A stretch of 8,915 bases of DNA from Dehalococcoidia bacterium (GTDB lineage: Bacteria; Chloroflexota; Dehalococcoidia; GIF9; AB-539-J10). Where the stretch lies: assembly GCA_030603265.1 (NCBI GenBank), contig JAUVYD010000040.1, positions 1 to 8,915 of the forward strand. Direction: 5' to 3'. Below are positions 1-6,671 of this stretch, in pieces; within the stretch, counting starts at the first letter, position 1, and the number at the start of each line of letters is the position of its first letter. The notes below the pieces were generated by a model. It saw only the letters and a program-made list of their open reading frames with translations, ran no database searches and had not been told where the DNA came from. Made by a program: the position numbers and the translations under genes.

Positions 1-114
1 AGTGTCCTCACGCCCAACGCCAAGCAGGATGACCAGTCCGGGCCCGATACGTCCGACAACTACCTCGTCAATGGTCACTGAGCCGGCAAGAACACGTTGC
101 ACAAGTGCCTTCAT
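1..114 (-). CDS. dtd: D-aminoacyl-tRNA deacylase, N-terminal part (cut by window edge)
   Basis: Dtd hydrolyses D-amino acids from mischarged tRNAs in the cytoplasm. Only the first 38 codons are present; the gene continues past the left edge. The translation begins MKALVQRVLAGSVTID and continues to VVVGRIGPGLVILLGV, which matches the N-terminal beta strands of Dtd (family pattern: M-x-A-L-x-Q-R-V, then S-V-x-V, then G-x-I-G-x-G-L-x-x-L-L-G-V). The catalytic Ser-Gln and Gly-Pro motifs lie outside the window and cannot be checked. I chose the ATG at 114 because the family starts there. The frame stays open further upstream, but that stretch does not resemble Dtd and contains the promoter. There is no Shine-Dalgarno sequence before the ATG; the promoter just upstream predicts a leader of only about 6 nt. 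The gene is divergent from the radical SAM gene. Confidence 0.85.
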   Translation of the reverse strand, partial: MKALVQRVLAGSVTIDEVVVGRIGPGLVILLGVGREDT

Positions 115-128
115 GATGATGAAGTCGT

Positions 129-158
129 ATTCTAGGCTTCGACGCGACAACCGGTCAA
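129..158 (-). promoter_or_regulatory. sigma70-type promoter of dtd
   Basis: On the minus strand a -35 TTGACC (158-153) is followed after 18 nt by a -10 TAGAAT (134-129). The predicted transcription start is near 121-120, only about 6 nt before the dtd ATG at 114, which agrees with the absence of a Shine-Dalgarno sequence there. This was found by eye and not tested. Confidence 0.55.
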
Positions 159-192
159 CGAGTACAGGGAAGCTGCGGGCCTGTCGCCCGAA

Positions 193-221
193 TTGAGTGC
201 CTGCGCCCCAGCGACTATAAT
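193..221 (+). promoter_or_regulatory. sigma70-type promoter of the radical SAM gene
   Basis: TTGAGT (193-198), a 17-nt spacer and a perfect TATAAT (216-221) form a near-ideal sigma70 promoter. The expected start of transcription is around 227-229. The TTG at 193, which could be read as a start codon of the long frame, is then the -35 box. The ATG at 220 overlaps the -10 box, and the GTG at 235 lies about 7 nt inside the transcript. Confidence 0.65.
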
Positions 222-2058
222 GCGGGAACAAATTGTGAGCTTTCCGGAATCCGCCTTCCATCAGGTATCCCGTCCCGCCAGGTACACCGGCGGCGAGTGG
301 AACTCCGTTGCCAGGGGCTGGGATAGCGCATCTCTGCGCATCGCTCTGTGCTACCCGGACACCTACGAGTTGGGGATGTCCAACCTCGCGCTGCCCGTCC
401 TCTACGAGATATTGAACAGGCAGCCGGACGTCATCGCGGAGCGAGTGTTCACCCCATGGGCTGACATGGAAGAACTGCTGCGAAGCAGCAGACAACGCCT
501 CTTCTCACTCGAGACCAGGCATTCGCTGGATGAGTTCGACATTGTGGCGTTCTCGCTGGGATACGAGCTCACTTACACCAACGTGCTGACCGTGCTCGAC
601 CTGGGAGGCATACCTGTTCTGCGTGAGCAGAGAGACGGAAGACACCCCGTCATCATCGCCGGCGGCAGTTGCTCCGTCAATCCTGAGCCGATGTCCGACT
701 TCATCGACCTCTTCTTCATTGGCGAGGCAGAGGAGGGACTCCCGGAGCTTCTCGACTCCTTCCGCGCGTACGGAACCGAACGTCAGCACTTCCTGAGAGC
801 AGCAGCCCGGATTCCCGGGGTCTATGTACCTGCCCTCTACACGGCGCGCTACAACGCTGACGGCTTGTTCGAGTCGCTCGAACCCGCGGCTGCCGAGGCA
901 GCCCCTTCCATCACCCGCCGGATAGTTCCCGTCCTGCCACCGCCACCGACACGCCCTGTTGTGCCGTTCCTTGAGGCCGTGCACGACTACGCGAGCGTGG
1001 AGATACAGAGGGGCTGCACGCGTGGTTGCCGCTTCTGTCAGGCAGGCATGATTGACCGCCCGTCACGAATCCGCGACCGCGCGCAAATCGTGGACGCGTG
1101 TGAAGAACTGGCGGCCAACTGCGGTTACAGCGAGCTGTCGCTCTTGTCTCTCAGCAGCAGCGACTACCCGGAGATCGAGGAACTCGTCGCCGACCTGCAG
1201 CCACTCTGCCGCCGACAGAACATCTCGCTTTCTCTCCCCAGCCTCAGGCTCGGGCCAGAGTCCGTTCGCCTGCTTGAGAGTGTTCCCGGACGACGAAGCA
1301 GCTCGTTCACTTTCGCGCCGGAGGCAGGAACAGAGCGTTTGAGGCGCGCAATCAACAAGAACGTCACCGAGGATGATGTGTTCAGCACATTGGAGGCGCT
1401 GCTCAAGGGTGGCTGGACGAAGCTCAAGCTCTATTTCATGATGGGACTGCCCACCGAGACGGGGGAGGACATCGAGGGCATCACCGACCTCGTGCGCAGG
1501 ATTGCCCGGGCAGGCTCCCTCTCTCGTTTGAGTGTGAGCGTGAACCTCCTCGTTCCAAAACCTCACACTCCCTGCCAGTGGGCGGCGCAGGAGGATGAGC
1601 GGCAGGTCTTCTCAAAGGTGGATTTGCTGAAGAAAGGCCTGCGCACGGACCGCGTCAAGCTCTCCTGGTCTGACTCTCACGTCAGTCAGGTCGAAGCCGC
1701 GCTTTCGAGGGGAGACCGGCGGGTGGGCAAGGCAATCCTCCGCGCGTGGCAGCTTGGCAGCAGGTTTGATGCATGGGGTGAGAGCTTCAGCTACGACAAC
1801 TGGCTGCTTGCCTTCGAGTCCTGCGGGCTCCGGCTGGAAGACTACGCCAACCGCGAGCGCTCGCTCGACGAGCCGCTCCCCTGGGCTCACATCGACACGG
1901 GAGTCTCACAAGCCTACCTTGTGAGGGAGCACAGGAGGATGGTCTCGGAGGAACCGACGCCTGACTGTCGAACCGAAAGCTGCAACGCATGCGGGCTGCA
2001 GCAGTGGGAAGAAGGCTGCGCCTCCAGACTCGGCCCGGGAACGACTACAGCGCCTTGA
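220..2058 (+). CDS. radical SAM protein, TIGR03960-like, unfused
   Basis: This is a large radical SAM protein of unknown reaction, resembling the family annotated as TIGR03960 (B12-binding-like N-terminal domain plus radical SAM core). Read from ATG 220 it has 612 residues. The N-terminus has the family signature RPARYTGGEWNSV, and residues about 104-175 form the Rossmann-like region (GYELTYTNVLTVLDLGG, then IIAGGSCSVNPEPMSDFID). I see no DxHxxG cobalamin-ligand motif, so B12 binding is doubtful. The 4Fe-4S motif CTRGCRFC gives Cys266, Cys270 and Cys273. The downstream stretches FAPEAGTERLR and KLKLYFMMGLPTE are typical of the core. A second cysteine cluster near the end (Cys583, Cys588, Cys591) could hold another metal site. 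In many bacteria the partner domain DUF2344 (TIGR03936) is fused or adjacent; here neither is seen. The start is uncertain: TTG 193 sits in the -35 box, ATG 220 in the -10 box, and GTG 235 fits the promoter best (607 residues). The 3' end overlaps the convergent hydrolase gene by 14 bp. Confidence 0.88.
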   Translation: MREQIVSFPESAFHQVSRPARYTGGEWNSVARGWDSASLRIALCYPDTYELGMSNLALPVLYEILNRQPDVIAERVFTPWADMEELLRSSRQRLFSLETRHSLDEFDIVAFSLGYELTYTNVLTVLDLGGIPVLREQRDGRHPVIIAGGSCSVNPEPMSDFIDLFFIGEAEEGLPELLDSFRAYGTERQHFLRAAARIPGVYVPALYTARYNADGLFESLEPAAAEAAPSITRRIVPVLPPPPTRPVVPFLEAVHDYASVEIQRGCTRGCRFCQAGMIDRPSRIRDRAQIVDACEELAANCGYSELSLLSLSSSDYPEIEELVADLQPLCRRQNISLSLPSLRLGPESVRLLESVPGRRSSSFTFAPEAGTERLRRAINKNVTEDDVFSTLEALLKGGWTKLKLYFMMGLPTETGEDIEGITDLVRRIARAGSLSRLSVSVNLLVPKPHTPCQWAAQEDERQVFSKVDLLKKGLRTDRVKLSWSDSHVSQVEAALSRGDRRVGKAILRAWQLGSRFDAWGESFSYDNWLLAFESCGLRLEDYANRERSLDEPLPWAHIDTGVSQAYLVREHRRMVSEEPTPDCRTESCNACGLQQWEEGCASRLGPGTTTAP

Positions 2059-2779
2059 GGAAGTCCTCTATGGCCTTGTTGGTCTGGTCCGGCTTTTCCC
2101 CGAAGAAGTGGTGTGTCCCTCCCTCAATAACCACCTGCCTTGCCCCTTCGATGTTGCCCGCAAGGTACGCGCCATACTTTGGAGGCGTCATCACGTCCCA
2201 GCTCCCCGAGAGCACGAGCGCCGGCACGCTTATCTCGCGCAATCTTTCCATGACATTGAACCTGTCACAGCAGAGGAAGTCATTCACCTGAACTCTGGCT
2301 CCCACCCGGGCAGTCTCCGCCAGAACCTTCCGTCTCAATTCGGCATCCATGCCGGTTTCCCTGGTCGCCACTTCGACAACCGTGTCGACGATGCGGCGAA
2401 GCTGCGGCTCGACAAACTCGGTCAGCCACGAATCCGGATCCTGAATGCCCTTCTCAATAGTCTGAAGGACGTGCGGGGCCACCCTCAGCTTGGCGCCGGT
2501 CCCGACGAGGATGAGTCCACCGACATCCCCGGGATAATCCAGTGCATATTGCAGAGCGATAGCGCCACCGAGCGAGTGTCCCGCAAGCACAGGCTGTGAG
2601 TAGCCTTTCCCGGACAGGTATCCATGCAGCCAGACTGCATAATCCTCGACGCTTGTGCACGCCTCCCCTTCGGACAGGTGTCCCGGGAGATTGATGGCCT
2701 CAGAGCCAACGAAGTAGTCCGTCTGGTGCTTCCAGATGACTCCGGTGTTGCCTGAGCCATGTATGAATACCAGGTTCAT
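2045..2779 (-). CDS. alpha/beta hydrolase
   Basis: This is a cytoplasmic alpha/beta hydrolase of 244 residues with unknown substrate. The oxyanion-hole motif HGSG is at residues 7-10 and the nucleophile elbow GHSLGG puts the catalytic serine at 69. The acid is probably Asp195 (SGSWDVMTP), and the histidine is His223 or His224 (GGTHHFF). The complete triad suggests an active enzyme. There is no signal peptide or membrane segment. I chose the ATG at 2779 and not the in-frame start at 2806, because AAGGAG (2795-2790) lies 10 nt before it and the first strand MNLVFIHGSG begins there as in the family. It is the last gene of the leftward operon, 69 bp after gyrA, and its stop lies inside the end of the convergent radical SAM gene. 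An esterase, a lactonase or a C-C hydrolase such as MenH are all possible; nothing here decides among them. Confidence 0.85.
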   Translation of the reverse strand: MNLVFIHGSGNTGVIWKHQTDYFVGSEAINLPGHLSEGEACTSVEDYAVWLHGYLSGKGYSQPVLAGHSLGGAIALQYALDYPGDVGGLILVGTGAKLRVAPHVLQTIEKGIQDPDSWLTEFVEPQLRRIVDTVVEVATRETGMDAELRRKVLAETARVGARVQVNDFLCCDRFNVMERLREISVPALVLSGSWDVMTPPKYGAYLAGNIEGARQVVIEGGTHHFFGEKPDQTNKAIEDFLKAL

Positions 2780-2788
2780 AGGGCAATG

Positions 2789-2795
2789 TCTCCTT
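2789..2795 (-). promoter_or_regulatory. ribosome binding site of the hydrolase gene
   Basis: AAGGAGA on the minus strand lies in the gap after gyrA, about 10 nt before the ATG at 2779. It decides the start in favour of that ATG over the in-frame start 27 nt upstream. The rest of the 69-bp gap shows no convincing terminator hairpin with a T-run, so readthrough from gyrA is likely. Confidence 0.6.
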
Positions 2796-2848
2796 CCCCG
2801 TGGCAAAGCGCCCGCGCCGGCAGCAATCGAGCCGGACCCGGTCGCAAG

Positions 2849-5287
2849 CTAGCCCACGGCCATCTCCACGCTACCCGTGGCAGTGACCGAAACGACGGTT
2901 TCCCCTTCTTCAAGCGCCATCAGGTGGACCCCCCGCGCGTTCCTGCTCTGCACGGAAATCTGCTCCACCGGGATGACTACCACTTTGCCCGTGGAGGATA
3001 GCAGCACGAGCGAACCCTGAGGCGGCACGAGCTGCGCTACGGCGAGTTTCCCTGTCTCAACCCCGACCCTGTGGGCGCGGAGGCCCTTGCCGCCTCGCTT
3101 GTGCACGGGGATGCTGTTGACACGCGTCAGCTTGCCATAACCTCTCTCCGACACCGACAAGAGGTAAACATCGATGGCAACAGGGTCCATGCCGACAATC
3201 TCGTCGCCTGCGAGTCGCAGGCCGCGCACCCCCCCGCTGCTTCTGGAAGCAGTGCGGAGTTCCTCCACCTTGAACCTGTTGGCCAGACCGTTCTGGCTCA
3301 CCAATACGACCTCTCCGCTGCCCCCGACGACCCGCGCGGACACGAGATGGTCATCTTCCCTGAGGTTGATTGCAACAACGCCTGAACGGCGGATGGAGGC
3401 AAACTTCTCAAGCGGCGTCTTCTTCACGACCCCTCGGCGGCTCGCCATGACCAGGAAGCTGTTCGGCTCGAACTTAGGAACGCTCACAAGCGCCGTTATC
3501 TCCTCGCTCAGGTCAACGGGCACTACATTTACAATCGCCGTGCCTTTCGCCGTGCGCGATGATTCCTCAGGAAGCTGATAGCACTTGATGCTGTACACGC
3601 GCCCCCGACCCGTGAAGAAAAGGAGGCTGTCATGCGTGTCGGCTACAAGAACGTGCCGCACCGCGTCGTTATCCCGGGTCACCATGCCCATGACACCCCG
3701 TCCGCCGCGGTGCTGCACCCTGTAGGTGCTCGCGGGCAGGCGCTTGATGAAACCGTTGGCAGTCAGAGTCACTATCGTCTTCTGGTGCGGAATGAGGTCT
3801 TCGTTGCTGAACTGTGTGGCCTCCTCCTCCCATATCTCCGTCCGCCGCTTGTTGGCAAACTTGTTCCTCACCTCGACTACATCGTCACGGATCAGACGCA
3901 GTATCTTCCTGGGATTCGCGAGCAAATCCTCCAGATAGGCAATGGTCTTGAGTAGGTCCGCATACTCCTGGGCGATCTTCTCGCGCTCCAGGTGCGCCAG
4001 TCGGCGCAGGGGCATATCCAGGATTGCCTGTGCCTGCTCCTGAGAGAATTCGAATCGGGCCATGAGGTTGTCTCGCGCCGCCTCCACCGTCTCGGAGCCC
4101 CGAATGACGGCTATCACCTCATCCAGGTTGTCCAGTGCAATCTGCAGGCCCTCGAGGATGTGCGCCCGTTTCGACGCCTTCTCGAGATCAAACTGAGAAC
4201 GCCTCGTGATGACATCCGTGCGGAACTCAATGTAGCAGGTGAGCGCCTCCTTCAGGTCTATCGTCTGTGGCTTGCCGTTGACGAGGGCCACCATGTTGAC
4301 GTAGTAGATCGTCTGCAGAGCGGTGTGCCGATAGAGGTTGTTCAGGAGGCGGCCGACCTGCGCCTCTTTCTTGAGGTCGATAACAACCCGCAGGCCTTCC
4401 CTGTCCGACTCGTCTCTCACCTCGGCAACGCCGGTGATTTTCTTCTCCTTGGCAAGTTGCGCGATTCTCTCAACGAGTGCGGCTTTGTTCACCTGGTACG
4501 GTATCTGGGTAATCACAATCTGCCGCTTCCCGCTCTTGGTGGTTATCTCCTCCACGCACGCGCGCATGACCACCTTGCCACGTCCTGTGGAATACGCGTT
4601 CCGTATACCCTCGGTGCCAAGGATAATGGCCCCCGTGGGGAAATCCGGCCCTTTCACGAACTGCATCAGCTCTGCGTTGCCGGCAAGAGGGTTCTCGATA
4701 AGGTGCCCGATCGCGTCGCAGACCTCGCCCAGATTGTGGGGAGGGATGTTGGTGGCCATTCCAACCGCGATGCCTGATGCCCCGTTGACCAAGAGGTTGG
4801 GAATCCGCGCAGGAAGGACTGAGGGCTCCTTCAGTGAATCGTCGAAGTTCGACACGAAATCGACGGTGTCTTTGTCGATGTCGACGAGCATCTCCGCCGC
4901 GATGGGGGCGAGCCGCGCTTCCGTGTATCGCATGGCGGCGGGAGGATCATTGTCCACGCTGCCGAAGTTACCCTGGCCGTCGACGAGGGGATGGCGGAGA
5001 GAGAAATTCTGCGCCATTCGGACCATGGCTTCGTACACGGAGGAGTCTCCGTGTGGGTGATACTTACCGAGCACTTCACCGACGATGCGTGCGCTCTTCT
5101 TGTACGCGGTGTTCGGGCGAATCCCGAGTTCCTCCATCGCGAAGAGCACTCGCCGCTGGACCGGCTTCAGGCCGTCACGCGCGTCAGGAAGCGCCCGAGC
5201 GACGATAACGCTCATGGCATAGTCGAGGTAGGAGCGCTTCATCTCCTGCTCGATATCAATGGGTTTTCCAAGGCCAATACCTGTCAC
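2849..5287 (-). CDS. gyrA: DNA gyrase subunit A
   Basis: GyrA is the breakage-reunion subunit of gyrase (A2B2), which introduces negative supercoils using ATP. The protein has 812 residues, normal for GyrA. The N-terminus carries DYAMSVIVARALPDARDGLKP. The quinolone-resistance region GKYHPHGDSSVYEAMVRM has Ser82 and Glu86 at the positions of E. coli Ser83 and Asp87, the sensitive-type residues of many bacteria. The catalytic tyrosine is Tyr121 (AAMRYTEARL). The C-terminal pinwheel starts near residue 500, and the GyrA box reads QHRGGRG at 525-531 (classical QRRGGKG), which identifies gyrase and not topoisomerase IV ParC. There is no long acidic tail. The start is GTG at 5287, in a GTGA overlap with the stop of the TPR gene, preceded by GAGGGGAG (5301-5294) with a 6-nt spacer. 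The alternative Met16 would remove conserved residues. gyrB is not in the window. Confidence 0.97.
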   Translation of the reverse strand: MTGIGLGKPIDIEQEMKRSYLDYAMSVIVARALPDARDGLKPVQRRVLFAMEELGIRPNTAYKKSARIVGEVLGKYHPHGDSSVYEAMVRMAQNFSLRHPLVDGQGNFGSVDNDPPAAMRYTEARLAPIAAEMLVDIDKDTVDFVSNFDDSLKEPSVLPARIPNLLVNGASGIAVGMATNIPPHNLGEVCDAIGHLIENPLAGNAELMQFVKGPDFPTGAIILGTEGIRNAYSTGRGKVVMRACVEEITTKSGKRQIVITQIPYQVNKAALVERIAQLAKEKKITGVAEVRDESDREGLRVVIDLKKEAQVGRLLNNLYRHTALQTIYYVNMVALVNGKPQTIDLKEALTCYIEFRTDVITRRSQFDLEKASKRAHILEGLQIALDNLDEVIAVIRGSETVEAARDNLMARFEFSQEQAQAILDMPLRRLAHLEREKIAQEYADLLKTIAYLEDLLANPRKILRLIRDDVVEVRNKFANKRRTEIWEEEATQFSNEDLIPHQKTIVTLTANGFIKRLPASTYRVQHRGGRGVMGMVTRDNDAVRHVLVADTHDSLLFFTGRGRVYSIKCYQLPEESSRTAKGTAIVNVVPVDLSEEITALVSVPKFEPNSFLVMASRRGVVKKTPLEKFASIRRSGVVAINLREDDHLVSARVVGGSGEVVLVSQNGLANRFKVEELRTASRSSGGVRGLRLAGDEIVGMDPVAIDVYLLSVSERGYGKLTRVNSIPVHKRGGKGLRAHRVGVETGKLAVAQLVPPQGSLVLLSSTGKVVVIPVEQISVQSRNARGVHLMALEEGETVVSVTATGSVEMAVG

Positions 5288-6183
5288 TCGACACTCCCCT
5301 CTTTGTCTCCTGGCTTCTCCACAAGCGTGAACCCTTCCAGCAACCCTCTGTCCTCTTCTCCCGAGAAGGACTCCCCTGCCTCGCCATCACTCATCCCCTC
5401 CGTGGAGGCGGCAGGTCGCCGGGCCTGGTCGACTATCGGCGGAGTCTCGACAGGCGACACCCGGTCCAGTTGGCCATACAGCCTGTCAGCCTGCGTGGGA
5501 GGAAACGATGCCTGCCCCACCTGGCTCGGGTGCTGGAAATCCTCCCTGACGAGCACTTGCGTGCCGCCCTCACTTGTTGTTAACACAGTTGCGCTGTACT
5601 CATTCCCGCCCTGCATCAGCTTCGCGAGCCGCGCGCCGTGTTTGGGATCCAACACTCCCAGCAAGTGCCCCTCACTATCCTCTACATAGACCCGCTGTCC
5701 TCGCCGTCGCAATGCGACAACCCCACCCGCACCAATCTCTCCTATGCGGTCGAGTGCCGACACGTTGGTGAGGACAACAACGCCCGTCTTGCCAACCGCC
5801 GAAGCGAAGAACTCCTTCCCAAGTCCGCGGGGCCTCTCCTCCTCCAACTGCCCTGCGCCCGTCCATGTCTTGAGCCGTTCGATGTTCTTCATCGCGATGG
5901 AATTACCAGGGTGTATCTCCAGAGACCTCTGATACGCTTCGGCGGCCTCGGCGAACCGCCCGAGCTCGATGAGGGCTCTCCCAAGGCGATTGCACGCAGC
6001 CACCTCGTCTGGAAATCTCTCCAGTATCGCCTGATTGGCCGCCACGGCCTCATCCCATCTTCCCTCCACCGTCAGGGCTACGGCCTGTTGGCCGAGCTTC
6101 CTGCCGAGCCGAGTGCGGTCTTCTTCCTGCTGCAGTGTCACAGTACGTCGTCTCTTCGTTGCAGTCCCGAATCGCTGAGTCAC
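5284..6183 (-). CDS. TPR protein with conserved central beta domain, role unknown
   Basis: This 299-residue protein has three parts. Residues about 24-105 hold at least two tetratricopeptide repeats (GRWDEAVAANQAILERFPD and ALIELGRFAEAAEAYQRSLEIHPGN), a protein-binding scaffold. Residues about 122-228 form a compact, beta-rich-looking domain with VYVEDSEGHLLGVLDPKHG, then GARLAKLMQGGNEYSATVL and VLVREDFQHPSQ. The order 'residue of the gene product presented, G-x-L/I-P-like turn, LAKLMQGGN' is faintly HIRAN-like, but this is only a resemblance. Residues about 230-299 are acidic and low-complexity, probably disordered, ending in a short LLEGFTLVEK segment. There is no signal peptide or membrane helix, so it is probably cytoplasmic. 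The gene is coupled on both sides: its GTG start overlaps the lysC stop and its TGA overlaps the gyrA GTG. No good Shine-Dalgarno sequence precedes 6183; a second in-frame GTG at 6141 (residue 15) is an alternative. Confidence 0.8.
   Translation of the reverse strand: MTQRFGTATKRRRTVTLQQEEDRTRLGRKLGQQAVALTVEGRWDEAVAANQAILERFPDEVAACNRLGRALIELGRFAEAAEAYQRSLEIHPGNSIAMKNIERLKTWTGAGQLEEERPRGLGKEFFASAVGKTGVVVLTNVSALDRIGEIGAGGVVALRRRGQRVYVEDSEGHLLGVLDPKHGARLAKLMQGGNEYSATVLTTSEGGTQVLVREDFQHPSQVGQASFPPTQADRLYGQLDRVSPVETPPIVDQARRPAASTEGMSDGEAGESFSGEEDRGLLEGFTLVEKPGDKEGSVE
5294..5301 (-). promoter_or_regulatory. ribosome binding site of gyrA
   Basis: GAGGGGAG lies at the end of the TPR gene, 6 nt before the gyrA GTG at 5287. 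It supports GTG 5287 as the start despite the non-ATG codon. Confidence 0.6.
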
Positions 6184-6671
6184 TCCGGCTGACGGAATTC
6201 CACCTCAAACGAGCGGTGAAGCGCTCTCACGGCGTCTTCCACTCGCGCCTCGCTGATGATACATGTTATCCGGATTTCGGATGTCGTTATCAGCTCGATA
6301 TTGATATTCTCTTCGTACATCGCCCGGAACATCCGCGCGGCATAGCCGGGCGTGTTCTGCATCCCGGTGCCTATTATGCTCACCGTGGCGAGAGTCTCAT
6401 CCCTGACGACCTTCGCGGCTCCCAGCTTCTTTGCAACCGGCTCAATTATCGATAGTGCCTTCACGAGGTCGGTGCGCGCAGCCGTGAACGTGACGTCCGT
6501 CACGTTGTCGGTGCCTGCGTTCTGCACGATAGTGTCAACGCTGATGTTCGCACGGGCCAGTGGCTCGAAGATGTCCTTTGCCGTCCCCGGGTGGTCGGGC
6601 GCGCCGATGACGGTAATCTTCGCGACGTTCCTGTCGTGAGCGATGCCGCTCACCCTGTTGCGCAATTCCAT
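6180..6671 (-). CDS. possible internal-start beta subunit of aspartate kinase
   Basis: Inside lysC, in the same frame, a perfect AAGGAGG (6683-6677) lies 5 nt before the ATG of Met246 (6671). Translation from there gives 163 residues containing only the two ACT domains. The lysC genes of Bacillus subtilis (aspartokinase II) and of corynebacteria make an alpha and a beta subunit in this way, from one frame with an internal start at nearly the same place. The codons also encode ordinary residues (Lys-Glu-Ala-Ser-Met), so the match could be chance, but its strength exceeds that of the gene's own start. Confidence 0.55.
   Translation of the reverse strand: MELRNRVSGIAHDRNVAKITVIGAPDHPGTAKDIFEPLARANISVDTIVQNAGTDNVTDVTFTAARTDLVKALSIIEPVAKKLGAAKVVRDETLATVSIIGTGMQNTPGYAARMFRAMYEENINIELITTSEIRITCIISEARVEDAVRALHRSFEVEFRQPE

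Noticed and set aside
2..196. 64-codon plus-strand frame at the left edge
   Set aside because: It is the shadow of dtd and of the divergent promoter region; low-complexity Thr/Ser/Arg-rich translation.
2108..2599. 163-codon plus-strand frame opposite the hydrolase
   Set aside because: It is antisense to a complete alpha/beta hydrolase with its catalytic residues; no motif of its own.
2780..2848. Terminator between gyrA and the hydrolase
   Set aside because: The gap contains GC-rich stretches with short complementary pieces but no stable hairpin followed by a T-run, and it holds the hydrolase ribosome binding site.
3992..4777. 261-codon open frame antisense to gyrA
   Set aside because: It has the same codon-opposite-codon arrangement, over a highly conserved part of gyrA; no family resemblance.
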